Assembly: GCA_017307275.1 (NCBI GenBank) | Contig: JAFKFK010000056.1 | Location: 1 to 32,420 of the forward strand | Source: Alphaproteobacteria bacterium | GTDB taxonomy: Bacteria; Pseudomonadota; Alphaproteobacteria; Reyranellales; Reyranellaceae | DNA: 32,420 nucleotides | Direction: 5' to 3' | Shown: piece after piece, positions 8,559-16,639 of the stretch | Position numbering within the stretch: the first letter of the stretch is position 1 | Layout: each line of letters begins with the position of its first letter | Program-made: the position numbers and the translations under genes | The notes under the pieces: generated by a model | What the model was told of the DNA's origin: nothing | Database searches by the model: none | Seen by the model: the letters and a program-made list of their open reading frames with translations, nothing else

Positions 8559-9818
8559 GTGAGCATGCAACCGCTGCAAGGGCTGCGCGTCCTCGATTTC
8601 AGCAAGGTCCTGGCGGGACCCATGTGCACCCAGGCGCTGGGCGACCTGGGTGCCGATATCGTCAAGGTCGAAGGCAAGGATGGTGGCGACGATACCCGTG
8701 GTTGGCCGCCGTTCCGCGAAGGTAGCGGTGCGGTCTTTCTCTCGGCCAATCGTAACAAGCGCAGCCTGGCGCTGGACCTCAAGACGCCGCAAGGCCGGGA
8801 GGTCGTCCATCGGCTGGCGGCTACGGCCGACGTCGTCGTGGAAAGCTTCGGTCCCGGCGTCACCGAGCGCCTAGGCATCGACTTCGCCACGCTGAAGAAA
8901 CACAACCCGCGGCTCATCTACTGCAGCATCTCGGGGTTCGGCCGCACCGGCCCGCTGGCGCACGGAAAGGGCTACGACATGATCCTCCAGGCCTTCACGG
9001 GCATGGTGTCGATCATGGGCGAGCCGGATAACGGCCCGGTCCGGGCGCCGTTCTCGCCGGTCGATCAGGGCACCGGCATGCACGCCTATTCGAGCATCCT
9101 CGCGGCGCTGCTGAACAGGGATCGCACTGGCGAAGGGTGCCACATCGACGTTTCCCTATTCGACACCGGCGTGAGCTTTCTCGGGTACATGCTGCAGGCC
9201 TATTGGGAGCGCGGGACCGAACCGGCGCGCTACGGCTGCGCGCACGAATCGCTCTGCCCCTACCAGGCCTTCGAGGCGTCGGATCGGCCGGTGCTGATCG
9301 GCATCGCGAGCGAATCGCTGTGGAAGCGTTTCTGCGAAGTGAGCGGCCTGCAGCAGCTCTTGGCCGATCCGCGCTTCCGCACCAACGCCGACCGCGTGCG
9401 CCATCGCGAGGAGACCGTCGCCGCTGTCGCTTCCGTGATCCGGCAGCGCGGCTCGGCCGAGTGGGTCGAGCTGCTCACTGCGGAGGGCATTCCCTGCTCG
9501 CTGATCAACGGTTTCGCCGACCTCATGGCGCATCCGCACACGCGTCACAGCGGTCTTGTGGCGTCCTACGAGAGCGAAGCCTATGGGCCCTTGCAGGCCG
9601 TCGTGCCGCCGGTCCGCTTCGATGGCGCGCGCATGGAGCCGGGCCGCGCGGCGCCGAGTTTGGGAGAACATACGACTGAGATCTTGCGGAATGCGGGATT
9701 TACGAGCGTTGAAATCGACGGGCTGATCGGCAATGGCATAGTTGCGGCCGGCGAACCGAAGCAGGCCGAGAGTCGGGACGCGCGCGATGTGCCAGCTTGG
9801 CCGTCGCGCGGCGCCTAG
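8559..9818 (+). CDS. Class III CoA-transferase (CaiB/BaiF family)
   Basis: Predicted cytoplasmic enzyme of 419 residues that moves CoA between carboxylic acids. The N-terminus carries the family pattern LRVLDFSKVLAGPMCTQ, LGADIVKVEGKDGGD and SANRNKRSLALDLK. A conserved aspartate lies in HIDVSLFDTG, the region that holds the catalytic Asp in formyl-CoA transferase. The GTG at 8559 has AGGAG 5 bases upstream; an ATG two codons later (8565) is an alternative. It starts 2 bases after the Bug gene's stop, so the two are surely co-transcribed. It probably activates the acid taken up by the Bug system; the substrate is unknown. Confidence 0.93.
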   Translation: MSMQPLQGLRVLDFSKVLAGPMCTQALGDLGADIVKVEGKDGGDDTRGWPPFREGSGAVFLSANRNKRSLALDLKTPQGREVVHRLAATADVVVESFGPGVTERLGIDFATLKKHNPRLIYCSISGFGRTGPLAHGKGYDMILQAFTGMVSIMGEPDNGPVRAPFSPVDQGTGMHAYSSILAALLNRDRTGEGCHIDVSLFDTGVSFLGYMLQAYWERGTEPARYGCAHESLCPYQAFEASDRPVLIGIASESLWKRFCEVSGLQQLLADPRFRTNADRVRHREETVAAVASVIRQRGSAEWVELLTAEGIPCSLINGFADLMAHPHTRHSGLVASYESEAYGPLQAVVPPVRFDGARMEPGRAAPSLGEHTTEILRNAGFTSVEIDGLIGNGIVAAGEPKQAESRDARDVPAWPSRGA

Positions 9819-9850
9819 GCTCCGTCCACCGTCCCAGTCGAGGTCTCTCA

Positions 9851-10627
9851 ATGACAAACGCCGTCAGCTACTCCGTGTCCGAAGGCATTGCCGATATCGT
9901 GCTGACCCGCCCGCCGGTGAACGCGCTCGACCTTGTGACGGTGCGGGAGATCATTGCGGCGCTGCGCCGGGCGGCGGCCGATACGGATGTGGGCGCGGTC
10001 GTGATTTCGAGCGGTACGCCGCGCCGTTTCTGCGCCGGTCTCGATCTCGATCAGGTGCAGGGCAAGTCGGTCACGGAGATGCACACGCTCCTGTCGGCAC
10101 TCTACGTCGAGCTGCACGACGTCCAGCTCAGCCTCGGCAAGCCCTCGATTGCAGCAGTGGCCGGGGCGGCTCGTGGCGCGGGGATGACCCTCTCGATTTC
10201 CTGCGATGTGATCATTGCCGGGGAGAAGGCGACCTTCGGCTACCCCGAGATCGACGTGGGCCTCATTCCCGGCATCCATTTCGTCCACCTGCCGCGCATC
10301 ATTGGCAAGCATCGTGCCTTCGAACTGCTGTTCAGTGGCCGCTCCTTCGATGCGGCCGAGGCTGCGTCGCTGGGATTGGTGAGCAAGATCGTGCCCGATG
10401 CCGAGGTTCTCGCCGAGGCGCACAAACTGGCGCGTACCTTCGCGGCGAAATCGCCGGAGGTGATGCGGCTGGCGCGGGCAGCCTTCGGACGAGCCTGCGA
10501 CATGGACTATCGCAAGAACGTCGCGGAGATCGTCGAGGCCTTCTGTACCATCGCCTCGACATCCGATAGCCAGGAAGGTGTCAACGCCTTTGCCGCCAAG
10601 CGGCCTCCGGTCTGGAAGCCGCGCTGA
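9851..10627 (+). CDS. Enoyl-CoA hydratase/isomerase (crotonase) family protein
   Basis: A 258-residue crotonase-fold protein acting on an acyl-CoA. The first oxyanion-hole region is RRFCAGLDLDQV (residues 59-69); the second is AAVAGAARGAGMTLSISCD. Compared with classical enoyl-CoA hydratase, the first catalytic glutamate position (GGGxE in the hydratase) is Thr113 here. The second glutamate is kept as Glu133 in YPEIDVGLIPG. Loss of one glutamate suggests an isomerase, hydrolase or lyase variant rather than a standard hydratase. An in-frame ATG at 9797 was rejected because the peptide before residue 1 is not family-like. It starts 32 bases after the CoA-transferase gene. Confidence 0.92.
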   Translation: MTNAVSYSVSEGIADIVLTRPPVNALDLVTVREIIAALRRAAADTDVGAVVISSGTPRRFCAGLDLDQVQGKSVTEMHTLLSALYVELHDVQLSLGKPSIAAVAGAARGAGMTLSISCDVIIAGEKATFGYPEIDVGLIPGIHFVHLPRIIGKHRAFELLFSGRSFDAAEAASLGLVSKIVPDAEVLAEAHKLARTFAAKSPEVMRLARAAFGRACDMDYRKNVAEIVEAFCTIASTSDSQEGVNAFAAKRPPVWKPR

Positions 10628-10707
10628 GCGCGCAGCTTCTTCGAGCGACTTGAAGAGTCACAGGCGCACCGTCCATACCCGTCAGCTTGACGAGGAGGTG
10701 TTACTTG

Positions 10708-13047
10708 GTGGCTTCCATCCAGGCGCGTATTGCCGAAGAACTCGGGGTCAAAGAGCAGCAGGTCCAGGCCGCGGCCGACCTGTTGGACGGCGGGGCAACG
10801 GTCCCCTTCATCGCGCGCTACCGTAAGGAAGTCACCGACTCGCTGGACGATGTGCAGCTACGCACGCTCGAGGAGCGGCTGCGGTACCTGCGCGAGCTGG
10901 AGGCACGGCGCAAGGTCATCCTCGATTCCGTTCGCGAACAGGGCAAGCTCGACGCCAAGCTCGAAGGGGCGATCCTCGCGGCCGACAGCAAGGGCCGGCT
11001 CGAGGACATCTATCTTCCTTACAAGCCCAAGCGTCGCACCAAAGCCGAGATCGCCAAGGAGGCGGGCCTCGAACCGCTGGCGAATCTGCTGCTGCAGGAG
11101 CCGCAGCATGTGCCCCAGGCCAGCGCGGAACCCTTTGTTTCGGCCGAGAAGAACGTTGCCGACGTCGCGGCGGCGCTGGACGGTGCACGCGCCATTCTCA
11201 CCGAACGTTTTGCCGAGAATGCCGACCTGATCGGTGCCCTGCGCGAGGAGTTCTGGGCCAACGCGCGCCTCAAGTCCGAGGTGCGCGAGGGCAAGAAGGA
11301 TGCTGGCGCCAAGTTCAGCGATTATTTCGATTTCTCGGAAGCCTTCGGCAAGATGCCGTCGCATCGCGTGCTGGCGCTCTTCCGTGGCGAGCGGGAAGAA
11401 GTCCTCGGCCTGACGGTCGAGCCGGACGATCCCGCGACGCGCCCTCCTGTCAGCCTCTACGAGCTGCGCATCATGCGCACCTACGGTATCGCCGATCAGG
11501 GACGGCCGGGCGACAAGTGGCTCGCCGACACCGTGCGCTGGGCGTGGCGCACGAAGATCTTCGTCACGCTGTCGATCGATCTCAGGCTGCGCCTGTGGAA
11601 CGGGGCCGAGGAAGAAGCCGTACGCGTGTTCGCCGCCAACCTGCGCGACCTCCTGCTCGCCGCGCCGGCAGGCGCCCGGCCGACGCTGGGGCTGGATCCC
11701 GGCTTCCGGACCGGCGTGAAGGTCGCGGTGGTCGACGCCACCGGCAAGGTGGTGGCGACCAGCACGATCTTCCCGCACGAGCCGCAGCGGCGCTGGGACG
11801 AGGCGCTGGCCATTCTGGCGAGGCTAGTACGCGAGCATAAGGTGGAGCTGATCGCGATCGGCAACGGCACCGCCTCGCGCGAAACCGACAAGCTCGCGAT
11901 CGAGCTGGTGAAGGGGCTGGCGGATCTCAAGCTGCACAAGATCGTGGTGTCGGAGGCCGGCGCCTCGGTCTATTCGGCCTCGGCCTACGCGTCGGAGGAG
12001 CTGCCCGGCCTCGACGTGACCTTGCGGGGCGCGGTGTCGATCGCGCGCCGGCTGCAGGATCCGCTGGCGGAACTGGTGAAGATCGATCCGAAGTCGATCG
12101 GCGTCGGCCAGTACCAGCACGATCTCAGCGAGTTCAAGCTGTCGCGGTCGCTCGACGCCGTGGTCGAGGACTGCGTGAACGGCGTGGGTGTGGATCTGAA
12201 CACGGCATCCGCGCCGCTGCTGGCGCGTGTGTCGGGTATCGGCCAGGGGCTGGCGCAGAGCATCGTGTCTCATCGCGATACGCATGGTCGGTTCAAGTCA
12301 CGCAAGATGCTGAAGGACGTGCCGCGGCTTGGCCCCAAGGCGTTCGAGCAATGTGCCGGCTTCCTGCGCATCTCCGGCGGCGAGGATCCGCTCGACGCTT
12401 CGGCCGTGCATCCCGAATCCTATCCTGTGGTGCGCCGGATCATCGACGCCACCAAGAGCGACATCGGCAGCCTGTTGGGAAATTCGGCGGCCCTGCGCGC
12501 GCTCTCGCCCGCATCGTTCGTCGACGACAAGTTCGGCCTGCCCACCGTTACCGACATCCTGCGCGAGCTTGAGAAGCCGGGACGCGATCCGCGGCCGGCT
12601 TTCAAGACGGCGGAGTTCAAGGCCGGGGTCGAGACGCTGAACGATCTCGAGCCGGGCATGGTGTTGGAAGGCGTCGTCACGAACGTCGCGGCGTTCGGGG
12701 CGTTCGTCGATATCGGCGTGCATCAGGATGGGCTGGTGCATGTGTCGGCGATGTCCAAGACCTTCGTGAAGGACCCGCGCGCCGTGGTGAAGTCGGGCGA
12801 CGTCGTGCGCGTGAAGGTGCTGGAGGTCGACAAGCCGCGCAAGCGTATCAGCCTGACCCTGCGGCTCGACGATCAGGCCGGCAGCCAGCCGGCGCGATCC
12901 GCCGGCGCCGATCGCGGAGCCAATCGAGGTCCTAATCCTGGCCCCTCCGGCCGCAGTCACGGCGGCCAGCAGACCGGCAAGGCAAGCTCTCCGGGAGGCG
13001 CGATGGCCGACGCCTTGCGGCGCGCCGGCCTTGGATCGCGCAACTGA
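10708..13047 (+). CDS. tex: Tex-family RNA-binding transcription accessory protein
   Basis: A 779-residue cytoplasmic nucleic-acid-binding protein of the Tex/Spt6-like family, linked to transcription elongation and RNA handling. The domain order is a Tex helical N-terminus (LLDGGATVPFIARYRKE near residue 28), a YqgF/RNase H-like domain (LGLDPGFRTGVKVAVVDA near 326), helix-hairpin-helix repeats (DLNTASAPLLARVSGIGQG near 495), and an S1 domain at about 647-718 (PGMVLEGVVTNVAAFGAFVD), followed by a basic, Gly/Ser-rich tail. A perfect AGGAGG at 10693-10698 points to the GTG at 10708, or the TTG at 10705, rather than the more upstream TTG at 10687. Confidence 0.95.
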   Translation: MASIQARIAEELGVKEQQVQAAADLLDGGATVPFIARYRKEVTDSLDDVQLRTLEERLRYLRELEARRKVILDSVREQGKLDAKLEGAILAADSKGRLEDIYLPYKPKRRTKAEIAKEAGLEPLANLLLQEPQHVPQASAEPFVSAEKNVADVAAALDGARAILTERFAENADLIGALREEFWANARLKSEVREGKKDAGAKFSDYFDFSEAFGKMPSHRVLALFRGEREEVLGLTVEPDDPATRPPVSLYELRIMRTYGIADQGRPGDKWLADTVRWAWRTKIFVTLSIDLRLRLWNGAEEEAVRVFAANLRDLLLAAPAGARPTLGLDPGFRTGVKVAVVDATGKVVATSTIFPHEPQRRWDEALAILARLVREHKVELIAIGNGTASRETDKLAIELVKGLADLKLHKIVVSEAGASVYSASAYASEELPGLDVTLRGAVSIARRLQDPLAELVKIDPKSIGVGQYQHDLSEFKLSRSLDAVVEDCVNGVGVDLNTASAPLLARVSGIGQGLAQSIVSHRDTHGRFKSRKMLKDVPRLGPKAFEQCAGFLRISGGEDPLDASAVHPESYPVVRRIIDATKSDIGSLLGNSAALRALSPASFVDDKFGLPTVTDILRELEKPGRDPRPAFKTAEFKAGVETLNDLEPGMVLEGVVTNVAAFGAFVDIGVHQDGLVHVSAMSKTFVKDPRAVVKSGDVVRVKVLEVDKPRKRISLTLRLDDQAGSQPARSAGADRGANRGPNPGPSGRSHGGQQTGKASSPGGAMADALRRAGLGSRN

Positions 13048-13077
13048 ACGCCTCGATCAGTTCAATGGCGTCCGCAG

Positions 13078-13101
13078 CGCGACCGATTTACGTCGCGTTT
13101 T
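13078..13101 (+). terminator. Rho-independent terminator after tex
   Basis: A 6-bp perfect GC-rich stem (CGCGAC / GTCGCG) with an 8-base loop is followed directly by TTTT. It lies about 30 bases beyond the tex stop codon and just before the converging creatininase gene ends. Confidence 0.65.
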
Positions 13102-13116
13102 GCTGGAGCCCAGCCT

Positions 13117-13860
13117 CTAGCGCGCGATCCATGCTTCGTAGTCGCGCGCGACTTCATCGACGGCGGTGTCGTAGAAGCGCTTGCCGTGCTCTGGCGTCGC
13201 CTGGTTAGGGTCCGACCCGATGCGGCCATCAGGGAAGGCGCGGCGATAATCCTCGGCGTCCGCGAAGGAGCCGTTGGGCGCAATGCGCGGCTCCATCTGC
13301 TTCTGCTGCATCGTCTCGGGGTACTTGTACCAGGTGAGCGCCACTTCCGAGGCGGTGGCGTGGCTGCCCTCGCCGACCGGATACAGCTCCTGACTGAGCC
13401 GCTTGATGCCGGGACCGTCCCACCAGTTGCGCAGGGCGCACTTGATGGAGGGCTGGTTGCTGAGCTTCTCCATCGAGCGCTCGGCGTAGATCTCGGAGAA
13501 GGCCGCCGTCACCGTGGCGATGTTGCCGCCATGCCCGTTCACGAAGAAGAAGCGGGTGAAACCGTGCCGTGCCAGCGACACGACCGTATCGCGCACGACG
13601 GCGATCAGGGTGGTAGGCCGGAGCGTCACGGAGCCGGCAAAAGCCAGGTGATGCTGTGCCATGCCGACCGAGATGGTCGGGGCGACCAGCGCACCTGCTT
13701 TCTCGCCGGCGCCGCGGGCGATCATCTCGGCGGTCAGCGCATCGGTACCGATCAGGCCGGTCGGCCCGTGCTGCTCGGTCGAGCCAATCGGGATGATGAT
13801 GCCGGTCTTGGTCTTGAGGTAATCGTCGACGAACTGCCAAGTCTTGAGCTGAAGCTGCAC
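13117..13860 (-). CDS. Creatininase family amidohydrolase-like protein
   Basis: A 247-residue metal-dependent hydrolase of the creatininase family, whose members include creatinine amidohydrolase and FAPy or mycofactocin-related hydrolases. Metal-ligand motifs are visible: GSTEQHGPTGLIGTD (Glu29, His31, Asp40) and FFFVNGHGGNIATV. The GTG at 13860 has AGGAG 8 bases upstream and is preferred over an in-frame GTG at 13887, which would add nine unconvincing residues. The substrate cannot be inferred because the neighbours (tex, a methyltransferase) are not related. Sequence and length look intact. Confidence 0.88.
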   Translation of the reverse strand: MQLQLKTWQFVDDYLKTKTGIIIPIGSTEQHGPTGLIGTDALTAEMIARGAGEKAGALVAPTISVGMAQHHLAFAGSVTLRPTTLIAVVRDTVVSLARHGFTRFFFVNGHGGNIATVTAAFSEIYAERSMEKLSNQPSIKCALRNWWDGPGIKRLSQELYPVGEGSHATASEVALTWYKYPETMQQKQMEPRIAPNGSFADAEDYRRAFPDGRIGSDPNQATPEHGKRFYDTAVDEVARDYEAWIAR

Positions 13861-13911
13861 GAAATAAACTCCTGTGGAATTTGACACAGGATGCGTCGCT
13901 TCGTGCAGCGG

Positions 13912-13933
13912 GGCAAGAATGCAAGCTCTTGCC
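13912..13933. other. Short intergenic hairpin
   Basis: A 7-bp perfect inverted repeat (GGCAAGA / TCTTGCC) with an 8-base loop lies between the end of the minus-strand methyltransferase gene and the start of the creatininase gene. There is no T-tract in the minus direction, so it is at best a weak terminator; it could equally be an operator. Confidence 0.3.
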
Positions 13934-13970
13934 TGGTTTGCCTTCCAGAACGCCGTCGCTTCGGGCGCCG

Positions 13971-14642
13971 CTATGGCTTGCGCGCTTCGACGTAGAGCGA
14001 TTCGGAGACGTGGCCCTTGTCGTCTATCAGCAACCGGCTGTCCGCGCCTTGGCCAATCGCCAGCTTGGTGATGGCGCTGAAGCCCGCCTGGGTCAGCACA
14101 TCGGCGAGGGCACGGTAGTCATAGATGAAGCGATGCCCCGAGCCATAGAACAGCTCGTTGATCAAGGCGACGGGCTGATCAACACCGGTTCTGTTCACGA
14201 AATACTCGTTGGGGAGAGTTGTCGAGCGGCCGTCGAGCTGGTCGACATAGCTACGGGCATACATTTCGAGATCGGGCACGACGATGCGGATAATCCCGCC
14301 CGGCATCATCATTCTGAAGCATTCGGCCAGGAACGCCCGCCCGCCTTCCAGCGAAATATGCTCGAAGCAGTGTTCCGTGTAGACACCGCCGATCACCGCA
14401 TCGGCAATGGCGAAGCGCTTGGTGATGTCACAGCAATAGTCGACACCAGGCTGCCAAAAGTAATCGATGTTCAGGAAGTCTGGGATGATGTTCGGCCCGC
14501 AGCCGACGTTCAGGTAGGTGCCTCGCGCTACTTTTGGCACGAACAATGGATTGTTCCGACGCAGCTTGCTGATCGCCCATCGAACCTTGGAGTAGTCGGT
14601 AAGACTGCGTGACCAGCTAAGGCGTGTTCTTGAGAAGTCCAT
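13971..14642 (-). CDS. Class I SAM-dependent methyltransferase
   Basis: A 223-residue predicted methyltransferase of unknown acceptor. SAM-binding motif I is GTYLNVGCGPNIIPDFLNID near residue 43, where the second loop follows unusually closely, as in COG4627-like small methyltransferases. VYTEHCFEHISLEGGRAFL and MPGGIIRIVVPDLEMYA follow. The ATG at 14642 is chosen over longer in-frame starts that would run into the upstream ammonia-lyase gene; a GTG immediately before it is an alternative. The ribosome binding site is weak. Its GC content looks lower than that of the neighbours (two sampled 60-base rows are 53-55%), which hints at a separate origin. Confidence 0.82.
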   Translation of the reverse strand: MDFSRTRLSWSRSLTDYSKVRWAISKLRRNNPLFVPKVARGTYLNVGCGPNIIPDFLNIDYFWQPGVDYCCDITKRFAIADAVIGGVYTEHCFEHISLEGGRAFLAECFRMMMPGGIIRIVVPDLEMYARSYVDQLDGRSTTLPNEYFVNRTGVDQPVALINELFYGSGHRFIYDYRALADVLTQAGFSAITKLAIGQGADSRLLIDDKGHVSESLYVEARKP

Positions 14643-14734
14643 CACAAGAACTCTGCGGGAGCCTGCTGGGTTTGGCAACCGTGAGTCGCACTCGAAGAAC
14701 GAGTCATCGTCTGCGGAAGCGTGCGATAGATCGA

Positions 14735-15922
14735 TCAGGTCTTGCTGCTGCCTCCGGCATAGGCCGGTTCCTCGCCCAGGTTGCCTTCGCTGTTGATCAG
14801 CAGCACGCGCGATTTCTTGTTGAGGCCGAGCGCCTTGAAGGCGGCCTCGTCGGTGCAGGCGCGGGTCAGTCCGGCGAGGCCGGCGCATCCCGAGGGGCCG
14901 GATTCGATGGCGGGGTCATTCTCCAGTGGGGTGGCGAAGAGATGGCGCGCCGGCGTCACGTCTTCCTCCTCGATGGTCATGAACCAGTCTGCCGCCTCGC
15001 CGACGACCGGCCAGGTGAGAGGCGAGATCTCGCGGCAGGCAAGGCCACCCATGGCCGTGTCGGCGTTGCCGCTGGCCAGCGTCGGCTTGCCGGCGAGATT
15101 GCTTTGGAACCAGCAATCCGCACTTGCCGGCTCGACGACGACGGAAATCGGTCGCCTGTCGCAGACCGCCCAGAGATAGCCGATCACCGCGGCAGCCAGT
15201 CCGCCGACGCCGGCCTGCACGAAGACATGGGTGGGCGCCACGCCCCATTGATCGACGCCGGCCTCGTGGACCAGCACGGTGTAGCCGCGCATGACGCTCT
15301 TCGGCACGCTTTCGTAGTCTTCCCACGAGGTGTCGGAGATGATCTGCCAGCCGTTCTGCTCCGACTGGCGGCGGCATTCGGCGACGGCGGCGTCGTAATC
15401 GCCATCGACCCGGATCACCTCGGCGCCGCGTTCCCGGATCGCCGCCTCCTTCCCGGCCGACGTGAATTTCGGCAGGAAGACGATGCAGCGGTTGCCGAAC
15501 AACTGCGCCCCGGCAGCGACCGCGCGGCCATGATTACCGGAGCTCGCCGTCGCGAAGACGAACCGGGAAGTGATCTCCTTGTCGTGTCCCTTCAGGATGT
15601 TCGCGAAGGTCGTGGACTGGTGAAAGGCCTCTCCGACCGCACCGGTCAGTACATTGCCGACCGCGAGGATGCCGCCCAGTGCCTTGAAGGCGCCGAGGCC
15701 GAAGCGCTGGCTCTCGTCCTTGACCCGGAGCTCGCCGATGCCCAACCGCTCGGCCAGTGCAGGAAGGGAATAGAGCGGCGTTGGCTTGTAGGCCGGGCAC
15801 TGCTTCAGTTCCTTGCAGAGCTCGTCGACCCCGTTGGGATTGATCACGCGCTGCTGGGCGCGGCCGAATTCCAGGTTGCGCTTGGCGCGGGGGTTCGGGG
15901 CCAGCCAGGGAGGGGTCGTCAT
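14735..15922 (-). CDS. dpaL: Diaminopropionate ammonia-lyase
   Basis: PLP-dependent fold-type II enzyme of 395 residues that converts 2,3-diaminopropionate to pyruvate and two ammonia. The E. coli homologue (YgeX/DpaL) has nearly the same length. The PLP-binding lysine is Lys80 in SQRFGLGAFKALGG, and the phosphate-binding segment is ATASSGNHGRA. A glycine-rich VFVQAGVGGLAAAV and C-terminal IESGPSGCAGLAGL and LLINSEGNLG are further hallmarks. The ATG at 15922 gives the family-like start TTPPWLAPNPRAKRN; the frame extends further upstream but only as antisense of the divergent small gene. Serine/threonine dehydratase is the alternative; the ammonia-lyase fits better. Confidence 0.9.
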   Translation of the reverse strand: MTTPPWLAPNPRAKRNLEFGRAQQRVINPNGVDELCKELKQCPAYKPTPLYSLPALAERLGIGELRVKDESQRFGLGAFKALGGILAVGNVLTGAVGEAFHQSTTFANILKGHDKEITSRFVFATASSGNHGRAVAAGAQLFGNRCIVFLPKFTSAGKEAAIRERGAEVIRVDGDYDAAVAECRRQSEQNGWQIISDTSWEDYESVPKSVMRGYTVLVHEAGVDQWGVAPTHVFVQAGVGGLAAAVIGYLWAVCDRRPISVVVEPASADCWFQSNLAGKPTLASGNADTAMGGLACREISPLTWPVVGEAADWFMTIEEEDVTPARHLFATPLENDPAIESGPSGCAGLAGLTRACTDEAAFKALGLNKKSRVLLINSEGNLGEEPAYAGGSSKT

Positions 15923-15967
15923 GCCGGGGTCATAGCATGCTATGGTCAGGGAAACGGAGAGCAGACC

Positions 15968-16234
15968 ATGAAAGTGAATGTCGAAGTGACCTGCACACCC
16001 GAAGAGGCCCGCGCCTTCTTCGGCCTGCCCGACATCAAGCCGATGCAGGATCGCATCATGGGCGAGATCGAGGAGCGCCTGCGCTCCAGCCTGGGCGCGA
16101 TGAATCCGGAGACCGTGTTCAAGACCTGGTTGCCCGCCTCCATGCAAGGCATCGACCAGATGCAGCAGATGCAGCAGGCGTTCTGGAGCCAGCTCGCCAA
16201 CATTGCGACCGGCACGGGCGGCAAGAAGGAATAG
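15968..16234 (+). CDS. Small DUF6489-like protein
   Basis: An 88-residue protein starting KVNVEVTCTPEEARAFFGLPD, a pattern I associate with the alphaproteobacterial DUF6489 family. A helical, Met/Gln-rich C-terminal half follows (GIDQMQQMQQAFWSQLAN) that somewhat resembles phasins. No function is established. It is divergent from dpaL (45 bases between starts) with a purine-rich GGAGAGC upstream of its ATG. Only 7 bases separate its stop from the downstream ferredoxin gene, so the two form a probable operon. The gene call is good; the family name is less certain. Confidence 0.78.
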   Translation: MKVNVEVTCTPEEARAFFGLPDIKPMQDRIMGEIEERLRSSLGAMNPETVFKTWLPASMQGIDQMQQMQQAFWSQLANIATGTGGKKE

Positions 16235-16241
16235 CGTAATC

Positions 16242-16628
16242 ATGAGCCAGCGTGACAAGCCAGCCGATCCCAAGCCCTACTACGAAGCCCACGTCTTCTG
16301 CTGCACCAACCGTCGTCCTGCTGGCCATCCGCGGGGCTGCTGCGCCGAGAAGGGTGGCGAGGCGCTGCGGGACCATATGAAGAGCCGCGCCAAGGCGCTC
16401 GGCCTCAAGAACGTGCGCATCAACAATGCCGGCTGCCTCGATCGCTGCGAGCTGGGGCCGACGTTGGTCATCTATCCCGAAGGTGTCTGGTACACGGTAC
16501 CGACCAAAGAAGACATCGACGAGGTGCTGGAAACGCATCTCGTGAAGGGTGGCCGCGTCGAGCGGCTGATGCTACAGCCCAACGAGAAGCTGCCATCGGA
16601 TCGCAAAGTGCCGACAACGGTCGGGTAA
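16242..16628 (+). CDS. Thioredoxin-like [2Fe-2S] ferredoxin
   Basis: A 128-residue protein of the thioredoxin-like ferredoxin type, as in Aquifex Fd and the NuoE C-terminal domain, predicted to carry a [2Fe-2S] cluster as a cytoplasmic electron carrier. Cysteine pairs occur in HVFCCTNRRP (20/21) and RGCCAEKG (33/34), with Cys65 and Cys69 in NNAGCLDRCELGP. The C-x12-C ... C-x3-C spacing matches the family. The ATG at 16242 follows the DUF6489-like gene by 7 bases; a longer in-frame start at 16203 lies inside that gene and was rejected. It converges on a second gene carrying the same kind of ferredoxin domain. Confidence 0.9.
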   Translation: MSQRDKPADPKPYYEAHVFCCTNRRPAGHPRGCCAEKGGEALRDHMKSRAKALGLKNVRINNAGCLDRCELGPTLVIYPEGVWYTVPTKEDIDEVLETHLVKGGRVERLMLQPNEKLPSDRKVPTTVG

Positions 16629-16639
16629 CTGCTGCTCCG

